A DNA stretch of 64,000 bases from DAHUXN01 sp963729815 (GTDB taxonomy: Bacteria > Acidobacteriota > Terriglobia > Acidiferrales > UBA7541), in the NCBI GenBank assembly GCA_963729815.1, contig CAVSPU010000009.1:42646-106645 (forward strand), written 5' to 3'. Positions 32,635 through 41,625 of this stretch are shown here, piece by piece. A model generated the notes under the pieces. The model ran no database searches. It was not told the DNA's origin and saw only the letters and a program-made list of their open reading frames with translations. The first letter of the stretch is position 1; the number at the start of each line of letters is the position of its first letter. The translations under genes were made by a program, and so were the position numbers.

Positions 32635-33170
32635 GCGCCATCGCGCAACGGTACGCCGCGGCGCTGGCCGACGCGGCTTTCGAGAATAATAAGGATGCGG
32701 ACAAAATCCGGCAGGGGCTGGCGGATTTCGCGGAGATGCTGGAGCAATCGGCCGATTTGCGCAATTTGCTGGCGACTCCTGCGATCGGGCCGGACAAGAA
32801 AAAGGCCGTGATTGCGGAACTGGCCGGGAAAATGGGCACGCAAGCGGAAGTAAAGAATTTCCTCTTTGTGCTGATCGACCACGGGCGCGCGGGGATTATC
32901 GGCGAGATCCGGCAATCGTTCGAAGCGGAGATGAACAGCCGGATGGGAATCGCGGACGCGGCGGTTGCGTCGGCGCACGAGCTTTCGGCGGAAGAGAAAT
33001 CGCAACTGACGCAGGCGCTGGGACGCGTCACGGAAAAGAAAATTCAGGCGCAGTACAAGCTGGATGCGGCGCTCATCGGCGGGACGACGGTGCGAATTGG
33101 CTCGACAATTTATGACGGATCAGTGCGCGAACGGCTCAACCGGCTGCGCACGCGGTTGAAATCGCAATAG
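32631..33170 (+). CDS. atpH: F-type ATP synthase subunit delta
   Basis: A 179-aa delta subunit (OSCP-like), which connects the b stalk to the top of the alpha/beta hexamer. It starts at TTG 32631 with AGGGGAG upstream and a 4-nt overlap with the b subunit. It opens AIAQRYAAALADAAFENN, a typical delta start, and ends with the conserved DAALIGGTTVRIGSTIYDGS. Confidence 0.95.
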   Translation: MSAIAQRYAAALADAAFENNKDADKIRQGLADFAEMLEQSADLRNLLATPAIGPDKKKAVIAELAGKMGTQAEVKNFLFVLIDHGRAGIIGEIRQSFEAEMNSRMGIADAAVASAHELSAEEKSQLTQALGRVTEKKIQAQYKLDAALIGGTTVRIGSTIYDGSVRERLNRLRTRLKSQ

Positions 33171-33178
33171 GAGCAAGG

Positions 33179-34723
33179 ATGGCGACAATCAAGGCTGACG
33201 AGATCACAAAGATCATTCGCGAGCAGATCGAAAACTACCAGCAGGCGATGGCGGTCGAGGAAGTGGGGTCGGTGATCTCGGTCGGCGACGGCATTGCGCG
33301 CATCCACGGCCTGGACAAGGCGATGGCCGGCGAAATGCTCGCGTTTCCGCACGACGTGACGGGCATCGCGCTGAACCTGGAAGAAGATCAGGTGGGCGCG
33401 GTGCTGCTGGGCGACTACACGCAGATCCGGGAAGGCGATACGGTCCGGCGGACGAAGAACATTATGTCCGTGCCCGTGGGCGAAGCGCTGGTGGGCCGGG
33501 TGGTGAATCCGCTGGGCGAGCCGCTCGACGACAAGGGGCCGATTGCGACGAAGCAGCGAAGCGCGATCGAACGCCTGGCGCCGGGCGTCATTGACAGGCA
33601 GCCGGTGCGCGAGCCGCTGCAAACGGGAATCAAAGCGATCGACGCGATGATTCCGATTGGCCGGGGACAACGCGAACTGATCATCGGCGACCGCCAGACA
33701 GGCAAGACGGCGATCATTCTGGACACGATCATCAACCAGCGCGGCGGCGACATGATTTGCATTTACTGCGCGATTGGACAGAAGCGGTCAACCGTGGCGC
33801 AGGTGGTGAAAACGCTCACGGATGCGGGGGCGATGGAGCACAGCATCGTGGTGGCCGCGACGGCGTCGGAACCGGCGACCATGCAATACATCGCGCCGTT
33901 CGCGGCGTGCGCCATCGGGGAATTCTTCCGCGACAATGGGAAGCACGCGGTGTGCTTCTACGACGATCTTTCGAAGCACGCGCAGGCGTACCGCGAAATC
34001 TCGCTGTTGTTGCGGCGGCCACCGGGACGCGAAGCGTATCCGGGCGACGTTTTCTTCCTGCACTCGCGCTTGCTGGAACGGGCCGCGAAGATGAGCAAGG
34101 AACTGGGCGGCGGATCGCTTTCGGCGTTGCCGGTGATTGAAACGCAGGCGGGCGACGTCTCGGCGTACATTCCGACGAACGTGATTTCCATCACCGACGG
34201 GCAGATTTATCTGGAATCGGATTTGTTCAACATCGGGATTCGCCCAGCGATCAACGCGGGCATTTCAGTGAGCCGCGTCGGCGGGAACGCGCAGATCAAG
34301 GCCATGAAACAGGTGGCGGGCACGCTGCGGCTGGACATGGCGCAGTTCCGCGAGCTTGCGGCGTTCGCGCAATTTGGCTCCGAGCTGGACAAGGCGACAC
34401 AAGCGCAACTGGGCCGCGGCCAGCGGCTGACGGAACTCCTGAAACAGGATCAGTACCAGCCGCTGCCGGTGGAAAAGCAGGTGCTGATCATTTTCGCGGG
34501 CACGAACCGTTACGTGGACGACCTGCCGGTGGAGGAAGTGCGGCGGTTCGAAAAGGAGATGTACAGTTTCTTTGAAACGAATTTCAGCGGCATTCTGAAG
34601 ACGCTCAGGGAAAAGAAGGCATTCGACGACGCGCTGCGCGGCGAAGTATCCAAGGCGCTGGATCAATTCAAAGAGCAATTTGTCGCAAGCCGCAAGACCG
34701 CGGAGGTTGCCGCCGCGAAATAA
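33179..34723 (+). CDS. atpA: F-type ATP synthase subunit alpha
   Basis: A 514-aa alpha subunit. P-loop GDRQTGKTA, then QRGGDMICIYCAIGQK, and the signature SISRVGG equivalent SVSRVGGNAQIKAMKQVAG. Non-catalytic nucleotide-binding subunit of F1. RBS AGGAG lies just before ATG 33179. Confidence 0.98.
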   Translation: MATIKADEITKIIREQIENYQQAMAVEEVGSVISVGDGIARIHGLDKAMAGEMLAFPHDVTGIALNLEEDQVGAVLLGDYTQIREGDTVRRTKNIMSVPVGEALVGRVVNPLGEPLDDKGPIATKQRSAIERLAPGVIDRQPVREPLQTGIKAIDAMIPIGRGQRELIIGDRQTGKTAIILDTIINQRGGDMICIYCAIGQKRSTVAQVVKTLTDAGAMEHSIVVAATASEPATMQYIAPFAACAIGEFFRDNGKHAVCFYDDLSKHAQAYREISLLLRRPPGREAYPGDVFFLHSRLLERAAKMSKELGGGSLSALPVIETQAGDVSAYIPTNVISITDGQIYLESDLFNIGIRPAINAGISVSRVGGNAQIKAMKQVAGTLRLDMAQFRELAAFAQFGSELDKATQAQLGRGQRLTELLKQDQYQPLPVEKQVLIIFAGTNRYVDDLPVEEVRRFEKEMYSFFETNFSGILKTLREKKAFDDALRGEVSKALDQFKEQFVASRKTAEVAAAK

Positions 34724-34741
34724 GCGGCGCCGAGGCTTCGC

Positions 34742-35665
34742 ATGCCCACACTGCTCGATTATCGCCGGCGGATACGGTCCGTGAAGAACACGCAGCAGAT
34801 CACGCGGGCGATGAAGTTCGTTTCCGCGGCGAAGCTGCGGCGCGCGCAAGAGGGCGTTTTCCGCGCGCGGCCCTACGCGAAGGAAATCCGCCGCGTGCTG
34901 CGATCGGCCATGCAGCGTATTTCAGAGCCACAGCACGCGCTGCTGGAACGGCGCGCGGAACAGCGAATTCTGGTGCTGGTATTGACGTCGGATAAGGGGC
35001 TCTGCGGCGCGTTCAGCACGAATGTCCTGCGCAAGACATACGAATATCTGCGGGAGCAAAAAGGCAAGGATGTGCAGGTGATGGCCGTGGGCCGGCGCGG
35101 CGTGGAAAATCTGAAACGGCGCAGAGGGAAACTCACGGGCGAGTGGCTAAACGTGTCGATGCACGTGGAATTCCGCCATGCAGAAGAAATTTCCAAGCGC
35201 ATATCCGAAATTTACGCGTCGCGGGAAGTCGACGCGGTTTACGCGATCTACAACGAATTCAAGAGCGTGGTCGTGCAGCGATTGGTGGTGGAGAAGCTGC
35301 TGCCGCTCGATCCCGAGCAGTTCTTGCATGAGCGCGCCGGGGAACACGCCAAGACAGAAACCGCGGAGCATGCGGCCGAGAGCGCAAAGGTGGCGGAGAC
35401 GGTCGATTACATTTACGAAGAACCACCCGAGGAGATTTTTTCGCATCTTGTGCCGCGATATCTGGATACGGAGATTTTCCGCATCCTGCTGGAATCGGCG
35501 GCGGCGGAGCATGCCGCGCGCATGACGGCGATGGATGCGGCGACGACGAACGCCGGCGAGTTGATCACGGAATTGACGCTGGACATGAATCGAATTCGCC
35601 AGGCGAGCATCACGAAGGAAATCATTGAAATCGTAAGCGGCGCCGCTTTCGCGGCGTCGTCATAG
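34742..35665 (+). CDS. atpG: F-type ATP synthase subunit gamma
   Basis: A 307-aa gamma subunit, the rotating shaft of F1. N-terminal RRIRSVKNTQQITRAMKFVS and C-terminal LTLDMNRIRQASITKEIIEI are diagnostic. GEEKGL-type motif appears as TSDKGLCGAFSTNV. A moderately longer middle section (residues about 195-225, Glu/Ala-rich) accounts for extra length over E. coli gamma. Confidence 0.97.
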   Translation: MPTLLDYRRRIRSVKNTQQITRAMKFVSAAKLRRAQEGVFRARPYAKEIRRVLRSAMQRISEPQHALLERRAEQRILVLVLTSDKGLCGAFSTNVLRKTYEYLREQKGKDVQVMAVGRRGVENLKRRRGKLTGEWLNVSMHVEFRHAEEISKRISEIYASREVDAVYAIYNEFKSVVVQRLVVEKLLPLDPEQFLHERAGEHAKTETAEHAAESAKVAETVDYIYEEPPEEIFSHLVPRYLDTEIFRILLESAAAEHAARMTAMDAATTNAGELITELTLDMNRIRQASITKEIIEIVSGAAFAASS

Positions 35666-35680
35666 GCGAGGGAGTTTTCG

Positions 35681-37150
35681 ATGGCTGAGAATCAAGCCGG
35701 GCAGAAGAAGGAAATGAAGACTGGCCGCGTGGTGCAAGTGATCGGGCCGGTGATCGACGTGCAGTTCGAAGAAGGGCATCTGCCGTTGATTTACAACGCG
35801 GTGCGGATCACGAACGAAGGATTCGACGCGACGGATCCGATTGACATTGTCACGGAAGTGCAGCAGCACCTGGGAGAGGGACGAGTGCGATGCGTGGCGT
35901 TGAAGCCGACCGAAGGCGTGGTCCGCGGAATGAAGGCGTTCGATCTGGGCGAGGGAATTTCGGTTCCCGTGGGCCGCGGGACGCTGGGGCGCGTGCTGAA
36001 TGTGCTGGGCGAACCGGTGGACAAACTGGGCCCGGTGGAGGCGAAGGAGCGCTGGCCGATTCATCGTCCTGCGCCGGCGCTGGACCAGCAGTCGACGACG
36101 CTCGAAATGTTCGAGACGGGAATCAAGGTCGTGGACCTGATCGAGCCGTACCTGAAAGGCGGGAAGATCGGATTGTTCGGCGGCGCGGGCGTGGGCAAGA
36201 CCGTGCTGATCATGGAGCTGATCCACAACGTCGCGATGAAGCACGGCGGCGTGTCGGTGTTCGCGGGAGTGGGAGAGCGCACGCGCGAAGGCAACGACCT
36301 GTGGCTGGAAATGACCGAGGGCGGCGTTATTGTGCCGGGAAATTCGGAGAAATCGCGCGCGGCGCTGATTTACGGCCAGATGACGGAGCCGCCCGGAGCG
36401 CGTCTGCGCGTCGGATTGACGGGGCTGACCGTGGCCGAATATTTCCGCGACGCGGAAGGGCTCGATGTGCTGCTCTTCATCGACAATATTTTCCGATTCG
36501 TGCAGGCAGGCTCGGAAGTCTCGGCGCTGCTGGGCCGCATGCCATCGGCGGTGGGCTACCAGCCGAACCTCAATACGGAAATCGGCGAACTGCAGGAGCG
36601 CATTACTTCGACAAAGAAAGGATCGATCACTTCGGTGCAGGCGATTTACGTGCCGGCCGATGATTATACCGATCCGGCGCCAGCCGCGACATTCTCGCAC
36701 CTGGACGCAACGACAAATCTGAGCCGCCAGGTTTCCGAGCTGGGCATTTATCCCGCCGTGGACCCGCTGGCCAGCTTCTCGCGCATTCTCGATGCACGCA
36801 TTGTCGGCGCGGAGCACTACAACGTGGCGCGGTCTGTGAAGTTGACCTTGCAGCGCTACAAGGACCTGCAGGACATCATCGCGATTCTGGGCATCGAGGA
36901 ATTGCCCGAGGAAGACAAACTGATCGTGGCGCGCGCGCGAAAAATTCAGAAGTTCATGTCGCAACCGATGTTCGTGGCCGCGCAGTTCACGGGCCTGGAA
37001 GGAAAGTACGTCAAGGTGGAGGACACGATTCGCGGGTTCAAGGAGATCGTGGAAGGGAAGCACGACGAACTGCCGGAGCAGGCATTTTACATGGTGGGCA
37101 CAATCGAGGAAGCGCAGGAAAAGGCCGAGAAGATGGCGGCAACGGCGTAA
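35681..37150 (+). CDS. atpD: F-type ATP synthase subunit beta
   Basis: A 489-aa catalytic beta subunit. P-loop GGAGVGKTVLIMEL, the catalytic GERTREGNDLW, and DELSEED-like LPEEDKLIVARARK. The ATPase signature is PAVDPLASFS, with Phe where Thr or Asn is more usual. RBS GAGGGAG precedes ATG 35681. Confidence 0.98.
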   Translation: MAENQAGQKKEMKTGRVVQVIGPVIDVQFEEGHLPLIYNAVRITNEGFDATDPIDIVTEVQQHLGEGRVRCVALKPTEGVVRGMKAFDLGEGISVPVGRGTLGRVLNVLGEPVDKLGPVEAKERWPIHRPAPALDQQSTTLEMFETGIKVVDLIEPYLKGGKIGLFGGAGVGKTVLIMELIHNVAMKHGGVSVFAGVGERTREGNDLWLEMTEGGVIVPGNSEKSRAALIYGQMTEPPGARLRVGLTGLTVAEYFRDAEGLDVLLFIDNIFRFVQAGSEVSALLGRMPSAVGYQPNLNTEIGELQERITSTKKGSITSVQAIYVPADDYTDPAPAATFSHLDATTNLSRQVSELGIYPAVDPLASFSRILDARIVGAEHYNVARSVKLTLQRYKDLQDIIAILGIEELPEEDKLIVARARKIQKFMSQPMFVAAQFTGLEGKYVKVEDTIRGFKEIVEGKHDELPEQAFYMVGTIEEAQEKAEKMAATA

Positions 37151-37180
37151 AGCGGGAAGGGAACAAGCAGGAAACCAAAG

Positions 37181-37618
37181 ATGCTACCGGACCATATAGA
37201 GCTGGAAATTGTCACGCCGGAACGGCATGTGCAGACCGCGAGGGTGGTTTCCGTTGAGTTCCCGGGCAAGGAAGGCTACATGGGAGTCCTGCCGGGGCAC
37301 GCGCCGCTGCTGACGGAACTCGGCATCGGCACGCTCGTGTATCGCGAAGGCGCGGAGCTTCACTACGCAGCGGTGATCAATGGCTATGCGGAAGTGTTGC
37401 CAGGAAGGGTGATCGTGCTCGCGGATGTGTGCGAGCGCGCGGAAGAAGTCGATGTGGAACGCGCCCGCGCCGCATTGGAACGCGCGAAAGGCGTTCTGGG
37501 CAAGAAGCCATCGCCCGATGATTGGGATCGGGCTAATTTCGCGCTGAACCGCGCGCTGACGCGGCTCTATACCGCCTCCAAAGGCGGCGCCTCTTCCGCC
37601 AGCGATGCGAGCCACTGA
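37181..37618 (+). CDS. atpC: F-type ATP synthase subunit epsilon
   Basis: A 145-aa epsilon subunit, the rotor protein that can inhibit ATP hydrolysis. The beta-sandwich domain shows LEIVTPERHVQTARV and GYMGVLPGHAPLLTELGIG. A helical C-terminal domain follows (VERARAALERAKGVL). Last gene of the atp operon. Genes for the F0 a and c subunits are not in the window. Confidence 0.95.
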   Translation: MLPDHIELEIVTPERHVQTARVVSVEFPGKEGYMGVLPGHAPLLTELGIGTLVYREGAELHYAAVINGYAEVLPGRVIVLADVCERAEEVDVERARAALERAKGVLGKKPSPDDWDRANFALNRALTRLYTASKGGASSASDASH

Positions 37619-37733
37619 GCTCGCTGCCCTTGCCATTTCCGCGACAGCGCGATTGGAATGGTTGAATCGCCGCTCCTTCTGCCGCATCCTTATATTTGAG
37701 TGGAACTAATTGATGGGAATGATGGAGCAAGGA

Positions 37734-37991
37734 ATGTCGTCAGCGATCACGATGTACACAACTTACTGGTGCGGGGATTGCCGGCGCACCAAGCTCTTTT
37801 TGAAAGAGCGCGGAATTGCGTTTCGCGAAGTGGACATCGACAATTCGCCGGAAGCGGAAGAGCTCGTCCTGCGCGTGAATGACGGCCGGCGCAGAGTGCC
37901 CACGCTGGAAATCGACGGGCGATATTTTGCGAACAGTCCGTTCGACCCCTACAAACTCGCCGAAGAGCTGAAAATCCCCCTGAATTCGTAA
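37734..37991 (+). CDS. Glutaredoxin-like (mycoredoxin-type) protein
   Basis: A redoxin of about 85 aa. Thioredoxin-fold start ITMYTTYWCGDCRRTKLFL with active site CGDC, then REVDIDNSPEAEELVLRVN and the cis-Pro region RRVPTLEIDG. The WCGDC pattern fits mycoredoxin/NrdH-like proteins. ATG 37734 is chosen because GGAG (37725-37728) lies 5-6 nt upstream; four other in-frame starts from 37710 onward add up to 8 residues. It probably reduces disulfides or mixed thiols; the thiol partner is unknown. Confidence 0.88.
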   Translation: MSSAITMYTTYWCGDCRRTKLFLKERGIAFREVDIDNSPEAEELVLRVNDGRRRVPTLEIDGRYFANSPFDPYKLAEELKIPLNS

Positions 37992-38008
37992 TTGGACAGG
38001 CTGAGCGT

Positions 38009-39184
38009 TCAGGAAAGCGCGACACCACGAGTGTAGACGTTCGCGATTTTCAATTCCGGCGTGAGAAGAACAAAGTCGGCATCAGCTCCGGGGGCGAGGA
38101 CGCCCTTGCGCGATTCGAGGCCAACGCGGCGGGCCGGGTTGAACGTGGCCATGCGGATTGCTTCGATCACAGGGACGCCGAGGCGAACCATGTGCTGGAT
38201 GGCGCGATCGAGCGTGAGCGTACTTCCGGCGAGCTTGCCCTCGCGATTGCGGCAAATGCCGCCCGAGACGGTGACGTCGAATGTGCCCAAGCGATAGGTG
38301 CCATCGCGCATGCCGGTGGCGGAGATCCCGTCGCTGACGAGGATGACGAGATTGGTCCCTTTGGCGGCAAGCAGCAGGCGAATCGCGGGATCGTCGACGT
38401 GGACGCCGTCGGCAATGATTTCCGCGGTGACGGAATCGTCGGTGAGCACGGCGCCGAGCACGCCCGTTTCACGATGCGAGAAGTTACGCATGGCGTTGAA
38501 AACGTGGACAGCGTGGCGCGCGCCGCGAAAGATCGCCGTGTGCGCCTGTTCGTAGGTTGCGTCCGTATGGCCCAGGGCGACGACGAGGCCCTTTGCGTAA
38601 CCGCGCTCGACGAGATCAAGCGCGCCCGGAATTTCCGGCGCGAGGGTGAGAATTTTCGCGGTGCCGTCGGCGGCTTCGAAGTAACGATCGAAAAGCGCGA
38701 TGGAGGGCTTGGCGATGGCGCCCGGGGGATGCACGCCACGCTTCGTCGCGCTGATGAACGGGCCCTCGAGATGGATGCCGACGATTTCGGCGGTGGGAAG
38801 CGCCGGCGCAGTCGTATTTACGGGGCTTTTTATGAAGCGCGCGATTTCTTCGAGGCAGCGGCGCGTTTCATCGGGCGGAGCGGTAACCGTGGTGGCGACA
38901 AGAGCGGTGGTACCGTGCGCGGCGACGGTCCGGGCGACGGCGCCGAGAGCTTCCTCGGTCGAGGACATTACGTCATGGCCGCCCGCGCCATGAATGTGAA
39001 TGTCGACGAAGCCCGGAGCGAGAATCATGTCGCGCGCAAGGATTTCCTTCGCGCCCGCGGGTGCATGGATGGCGTCGCGGCGGCCAACGGCGGCGATTTT
39101 GCCGTCTTCGATGACAATGGTGGCGTCGGGAATTTCCTCATGCGGCGTGAAAGCGCGTCCGGCGCGGATGATCAGAGAGGGCAT
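38009..39184 (-). CDS. nagA: N-acetylglucosamine-6-phosphate deacetylase
   Basis: A 391-aa amidohydrolase of the NagA family that deacetylates GlcNAc-6-P in amino-sugar and peptidoglycan recycling. Motifs: GFVDIHIHGAGGHD (metal HxH), GIHLEGPFIS, VALGHTDATYEQ, HVFNAM, and LVILVSDGISATGM with the catalytic Asp. Length is normal. It converges on the glutaredoxin gene with 17 nt between stops. nagB is not nearby. Confidence 0.95.
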   Translation of the reverse strand: MPSLIIRAGRAFTPHEEIPDATIVIEDGKIAAVGRRDAIHAPAGAKEILARDMILAPGFVDIHIHGAGGHDVMSSTEEALGAVARTVAAHGTTALVATTVTAPPDETRRCLEEIARFIKSPVNTTAPALPTAEIVGIHLEGPFISATKRGVHPPGAIAKPSIALFDRYFEAADGTAKILTLAPEIPGALDLVERGYAKGLVVALGHTDATYEQAHTAIFRGARHAVHVFNAMRNFSHRETGVLGAVLTDDSVTAEIIADGVHVDDPAIRLLLAAKGTNLVILVSDGISATGMRDGTYRLGTFDVTVSGGICRNREGKLAGSTLTLDRAIQHMVRLGVPVIEAIRMATFNPARRVGLESRKGVLAPGADADFVLLTPELKIANVYTRGVALS

Positions 39185-39239
39185 AGCGCAACAATCTTAG
39201 ACGAAGTCGAAAACTTACGCGGAAAAAGGTGGCGCGGGG

Positions 39240-39267
39240 TTGCAAGAATATCACGCTCGGCTACAAT
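39240..39267 (+). promoter_or_regulatory. Promoter of the 56-aa basic protein
   Basis: TTGCAA (39240-39245), 16 bp, TACAAT (39262-39267), about 34 nt upstream of ATG 39301. Confidence 0.55.
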
Positions 39268-39300
39268 CGATAGGCTCACCAATTGGACCGGAGGACATGC

Positions 39301-39471
39301 ATGGCAAATGACAAGCGGTTTATGGCCTGGAAGCGCCACCATCGGAAGCGGAAGTCATCGAAGGCCAAAATGAAGCTGTACGAGCAAGGCAAGCTGCCGC
39401 ACGATAAGCTCCCCGCGCTGGCCAAGACGTTTCTGCGGCGGAAAATGCGATCGCTGGCGAAAGCAGAATAG
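39301..39471 (+). CDS. Small basic protein of unknown function (56 aa)
   Basis: A 56-aa highly basic protein: MANDKRFMAWKRHHRKRKSS, then a Lys/Leu helix and RRKMRSLAKAE at the end. GGAGG (39286-39300 region) lies about 6 nt before ATG 39301. It has its own promoter and a strong terminator, so it is an independent gene. Composition suggests nucleic-acid or ribosome binding, which is inference only. I do not know a named family. Confidence 0.72.
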   Translation: MANDKRFMAWKRHHRKRKSSKAKMKLYEQGKLPHDKLPALAKTFLRRKMRSLAKAE

Positions 39472-39484
39472 GTCCGCACAAAAG

Positions 39485-39517
39485 AAAAGGGAGGCGCCCT
39501 CAGAACGCCTCCCTTTT
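39485..39517. terminator. Bidirectional intrinsic terminator
   Basis: AAAAGGGAGGCG (39485-39496) pairs perfectly with CGCCTCCCTTTT (39506-39517) around a 9-nt loop. The T/A runs on both sides serve the plus-strand small gene and the minus-strand coiled-coil gene equally. Confidence 0.9.
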
Positions 39518-39576
39518 CGGCTCGCCGCCCCTCGCCGATTTTCCGACGCGAGGCGTTATTCAGGGGTAAATCGAAT

Positions 39577-40443
39577 CTACTGGCCGGTGCCGCTGGCCGA
39601 CGCTTGCGCTGAAGGCGCTGCGTTCTTGGGCACGCTCAAATAGCCGGTGACCTTGTTCTTGCCCACCTGGTTCACGACCATCTCGAGCGGTACCTGGTAC
39701 GCGTGCGTGTAGAAGTAAATGGGTTCGTCGGCGGAGCGGTTCCTCTTCTCGAACTGCTTGTCGTCGACCAGGATACTCACGGTGAACATCTGCTTTTTGA
39801 CGTTTGTGCTGCGAAGCTCAACCGTCAAATCGCCGACGTGCTTTTTCTCGCCCTTCTTGTCGACCGTGAATTCATAGATGTTGCGCTCGCCCATCTGCCG
39901 CAGCTCTTCGATCTGATCATGGTTGCGCGCGATGAGATTGCCAAACTGATCCTTGGCCATCTGGAGGCTTTGATTCGTGCTGTCGAGAGCAGTCTTCACG
40001 CCGTTGACATCCGTGCCGAGCTTATTGACATCGTCCGAGCTCGCCTTAGTGGCCAATTGCGTATTGAGTTGCTGCTCCTGTTGCTGCACGGCGGCAAACT
40101 GCTTTTCACTGTCCGCCATGATGTGCTTCGACTGGCTCCGCGCATTGGCCAACTCACCCTGAGTCAGCTTGAGGCGGTTCGTAATGACGTTCAGCTCGCC
40201 CTGCACTTGAGCGTTGGCCTCTTCGGACTGCTGGAGCCGCTGCTCGAGAACTGACTGCGACTGCTTGTCGGTCTGCACCTGCGCGGCCAGCGTCTTATCG
40301 GTATTCTTCGCGGCGCTCTCGGCATTCCAGCCGATTCCCAGGGCAACCAGGGAAACAATGCCCAGCAATGCGACGACGATTCCAACCCATCGGGGAGTGG
40401 CTGTCTCTTCCGGCACAACCACTGTTTTTTCGTTTTCTAGCAT
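39577..40443 (-). CDS. Membrane-anchored coiled-coil protein
   Basis: A 288-aa protein. A short cytoplasmic N-terminus, one membrane helix (about residues 19-41, WVGIVVALLGIVSLVALGI), a long Gln/Asn-rich coiled coil (about 48-180) and a beta-rich C-terminal domain with NIYEFTVDKKGEKKHVGDL and PIYFYTHAYQVPLEMVVNQV. It ends in a Ser/Ala/Gly tail. RBS AAGGAGAG precedes ATG. Function unknown; a periplasmic spacer or cell-envelope role is plausible. Confidence 0.8.
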   Translation of the reverse strand: MLENEKTVVVPEETATPRWVGIVVALLGIVSLVALGIGWNAESAAKNTDKTLAAQVQTDKQSQSVLEQRLQQSEEANAQVQGELNVITNRLKLTQGELANARSQSKHIMADSEKQFAAVQQQEQQLNTQLATKASSDDVNKLGTDVNGVKTALDSTNQSLQMAKDQFGNLIARNHDQIEELRQMGERNIYEFTVDKKGEKKHVGDLTVELRSTNVKKQMFTVSILVDDKQFEKRNRSADEPIYFYTHAYQVPLEMVVNQVGKNKVTGYLSVPKNAAPSAQASASGTGQ

Positions 40444-40695
40444 TTAGTCTCTCCTTGGACTTCTAGCCCCCTGCCTGTATGAACAAATAGCACGGCCATA
40501 GCCAAACTCCCAAGCAACGGCAATCCCTACGTATCTAATTGATAATACAGATGTTAGTGTTGGCTGTACGAATGGACAGGGTTCGGCCAACTGAGCATGA
40601 CTCGGAAATCTTTACCTGCTCCCTGTGGATTATTCTCTGACAGGGAGGATCGAGGGAAAAGGGGATCTCACAGGCGGAAACGCCGGTTATGGAGC

Positions 40696-41556
40696 CTAGC
40701 GTGTGATCTGCATGTGCTTGAGAATCTCAATACGGTCGTCGAGCGGCGGATGGGTGCTGAAGAGGTTGGCGAACATTTGGCGGGCTTGCAGGGGAGCAAC
40801 GATGCAAAGCGCAGCAGTCGACTGGGAAATCTGCATGGGGATTTTCTTGTTGTAACCCTCGAGTTTTTGCAGGGCACTGATGAGGCCATAGGGATGCCCG
40901 ACCATTTTGACGCCAGAGGCGTCGGCCTGATATTCGCGCTGGCGGGAAATGCCAAGCTGGAGCAAAAGCGCGGCCAGCGGCGCCAGGAAGAGCATCAATA
41001 TCACGGTGATGGCGTTGCCTTCGCCTTCATTGTCGCGCGAGCCGCCGCCGAAACCGCCAAAAATCATGCCCCAGCGGCCCATCTCAGCGATCCAGGTGAT
41101 GGCGCCGGCCAGAGTGGCGGCAATCGAAGAAGTGAGGATGTCGTAGTTGCGCACATGGGAAAGCTCGTGTGCGATGACGCCTTCGAGCTCGTCGTCGTTC
41201 ATGATTTGCATCAGGCCGGCGGTGACGCAGACGGCAGCGTGATGCGGATTTCGACCCGTGGCGAAGGCATTGGGAGCGGGTTGCGGGCTGACATAAAGTT
41301 TGGGCATGGGCAGGCCCGCTTTGCCGGCGAGCCGCTCCATCACGGCATAGAGGCGCGGAGCCTGTTCGTGCGTGACCGGCTGGGCGCCGCTGGAGCGCAG
41401 GGCGATTTTGTCGGAGAAGAAATACGAAACGCCGTTCATGACGACGGCAATAACCAAGCCAATGGTCATGCCGCGCGTGCCGGCGATGGCTTTGCCGCCC
41501 AAAATTAGAAGCAACGTCAGAGCAGTCAGCAGAAGCGTGGTTTTAATGGCCTTCAT
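40696..41556 (-). CDS. htpX: Membrane zinc metalloprotease HtpX
   Basis: A 286-aa M48 protease that degrades misfolded membrane proteins. Two N-terminal membrane helices, then LYVSPQPAPNAFATGRNP, the zinc motif HELSH in VIAHELSHVRNYD, two further hydrophobic segments and a downstream Glu (REYQADASG). The ends STHPPLDDRIEIL are typical. It lies next to clpB, so proteostasis genes cluster here. Confidence 0.95.
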   Translation of the reverse strand: MKAIKTTLLLTALTLLLILGGKAIAGTRGMTIGLVIAVVMNGVSYFFSDKIALRSSGAQPVTHEQAPRLYAVMERLAGKAGLPMPKLYVSPQPAPNAFATGRNPHHAAVCVTAGLMQIMNDDELEGVIAHELSHVRNYDILTSSIAATLAGAITWIAEMGRWGMIFGGFGGGSRDNEGEGNAITVILMLFLAPLAALLLQLGISRQREYQADASGVKMVGHPYGLISALQKLEGYNKKIPMQISQSTAALCIVAPLQARQMFANLFSTHPPLDDRIEILKHMQITR

Positions 41557-41580
41557 GAGTTCTCCGAAAGTCTCACAAGC

Positions 41581-41609
41581 AGTCTAGAGTGCCTATCGCT
41601 CATCGTCAA
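41581..41609 (-). promoter_or_regulatory. Promoter of htpX
   Basis: On the minus strand TTGACG (41609-41604), 17 bp, TAGACT (41586-41581), about 25 nt upstream of the htpX ATG. It lies in the 69-bp gap downstream of clpB, so htpX can be transcribed separately. Confidence 0.6.
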
Positions 41610-41625
41610 CTCGTCTGGAGCCGCA

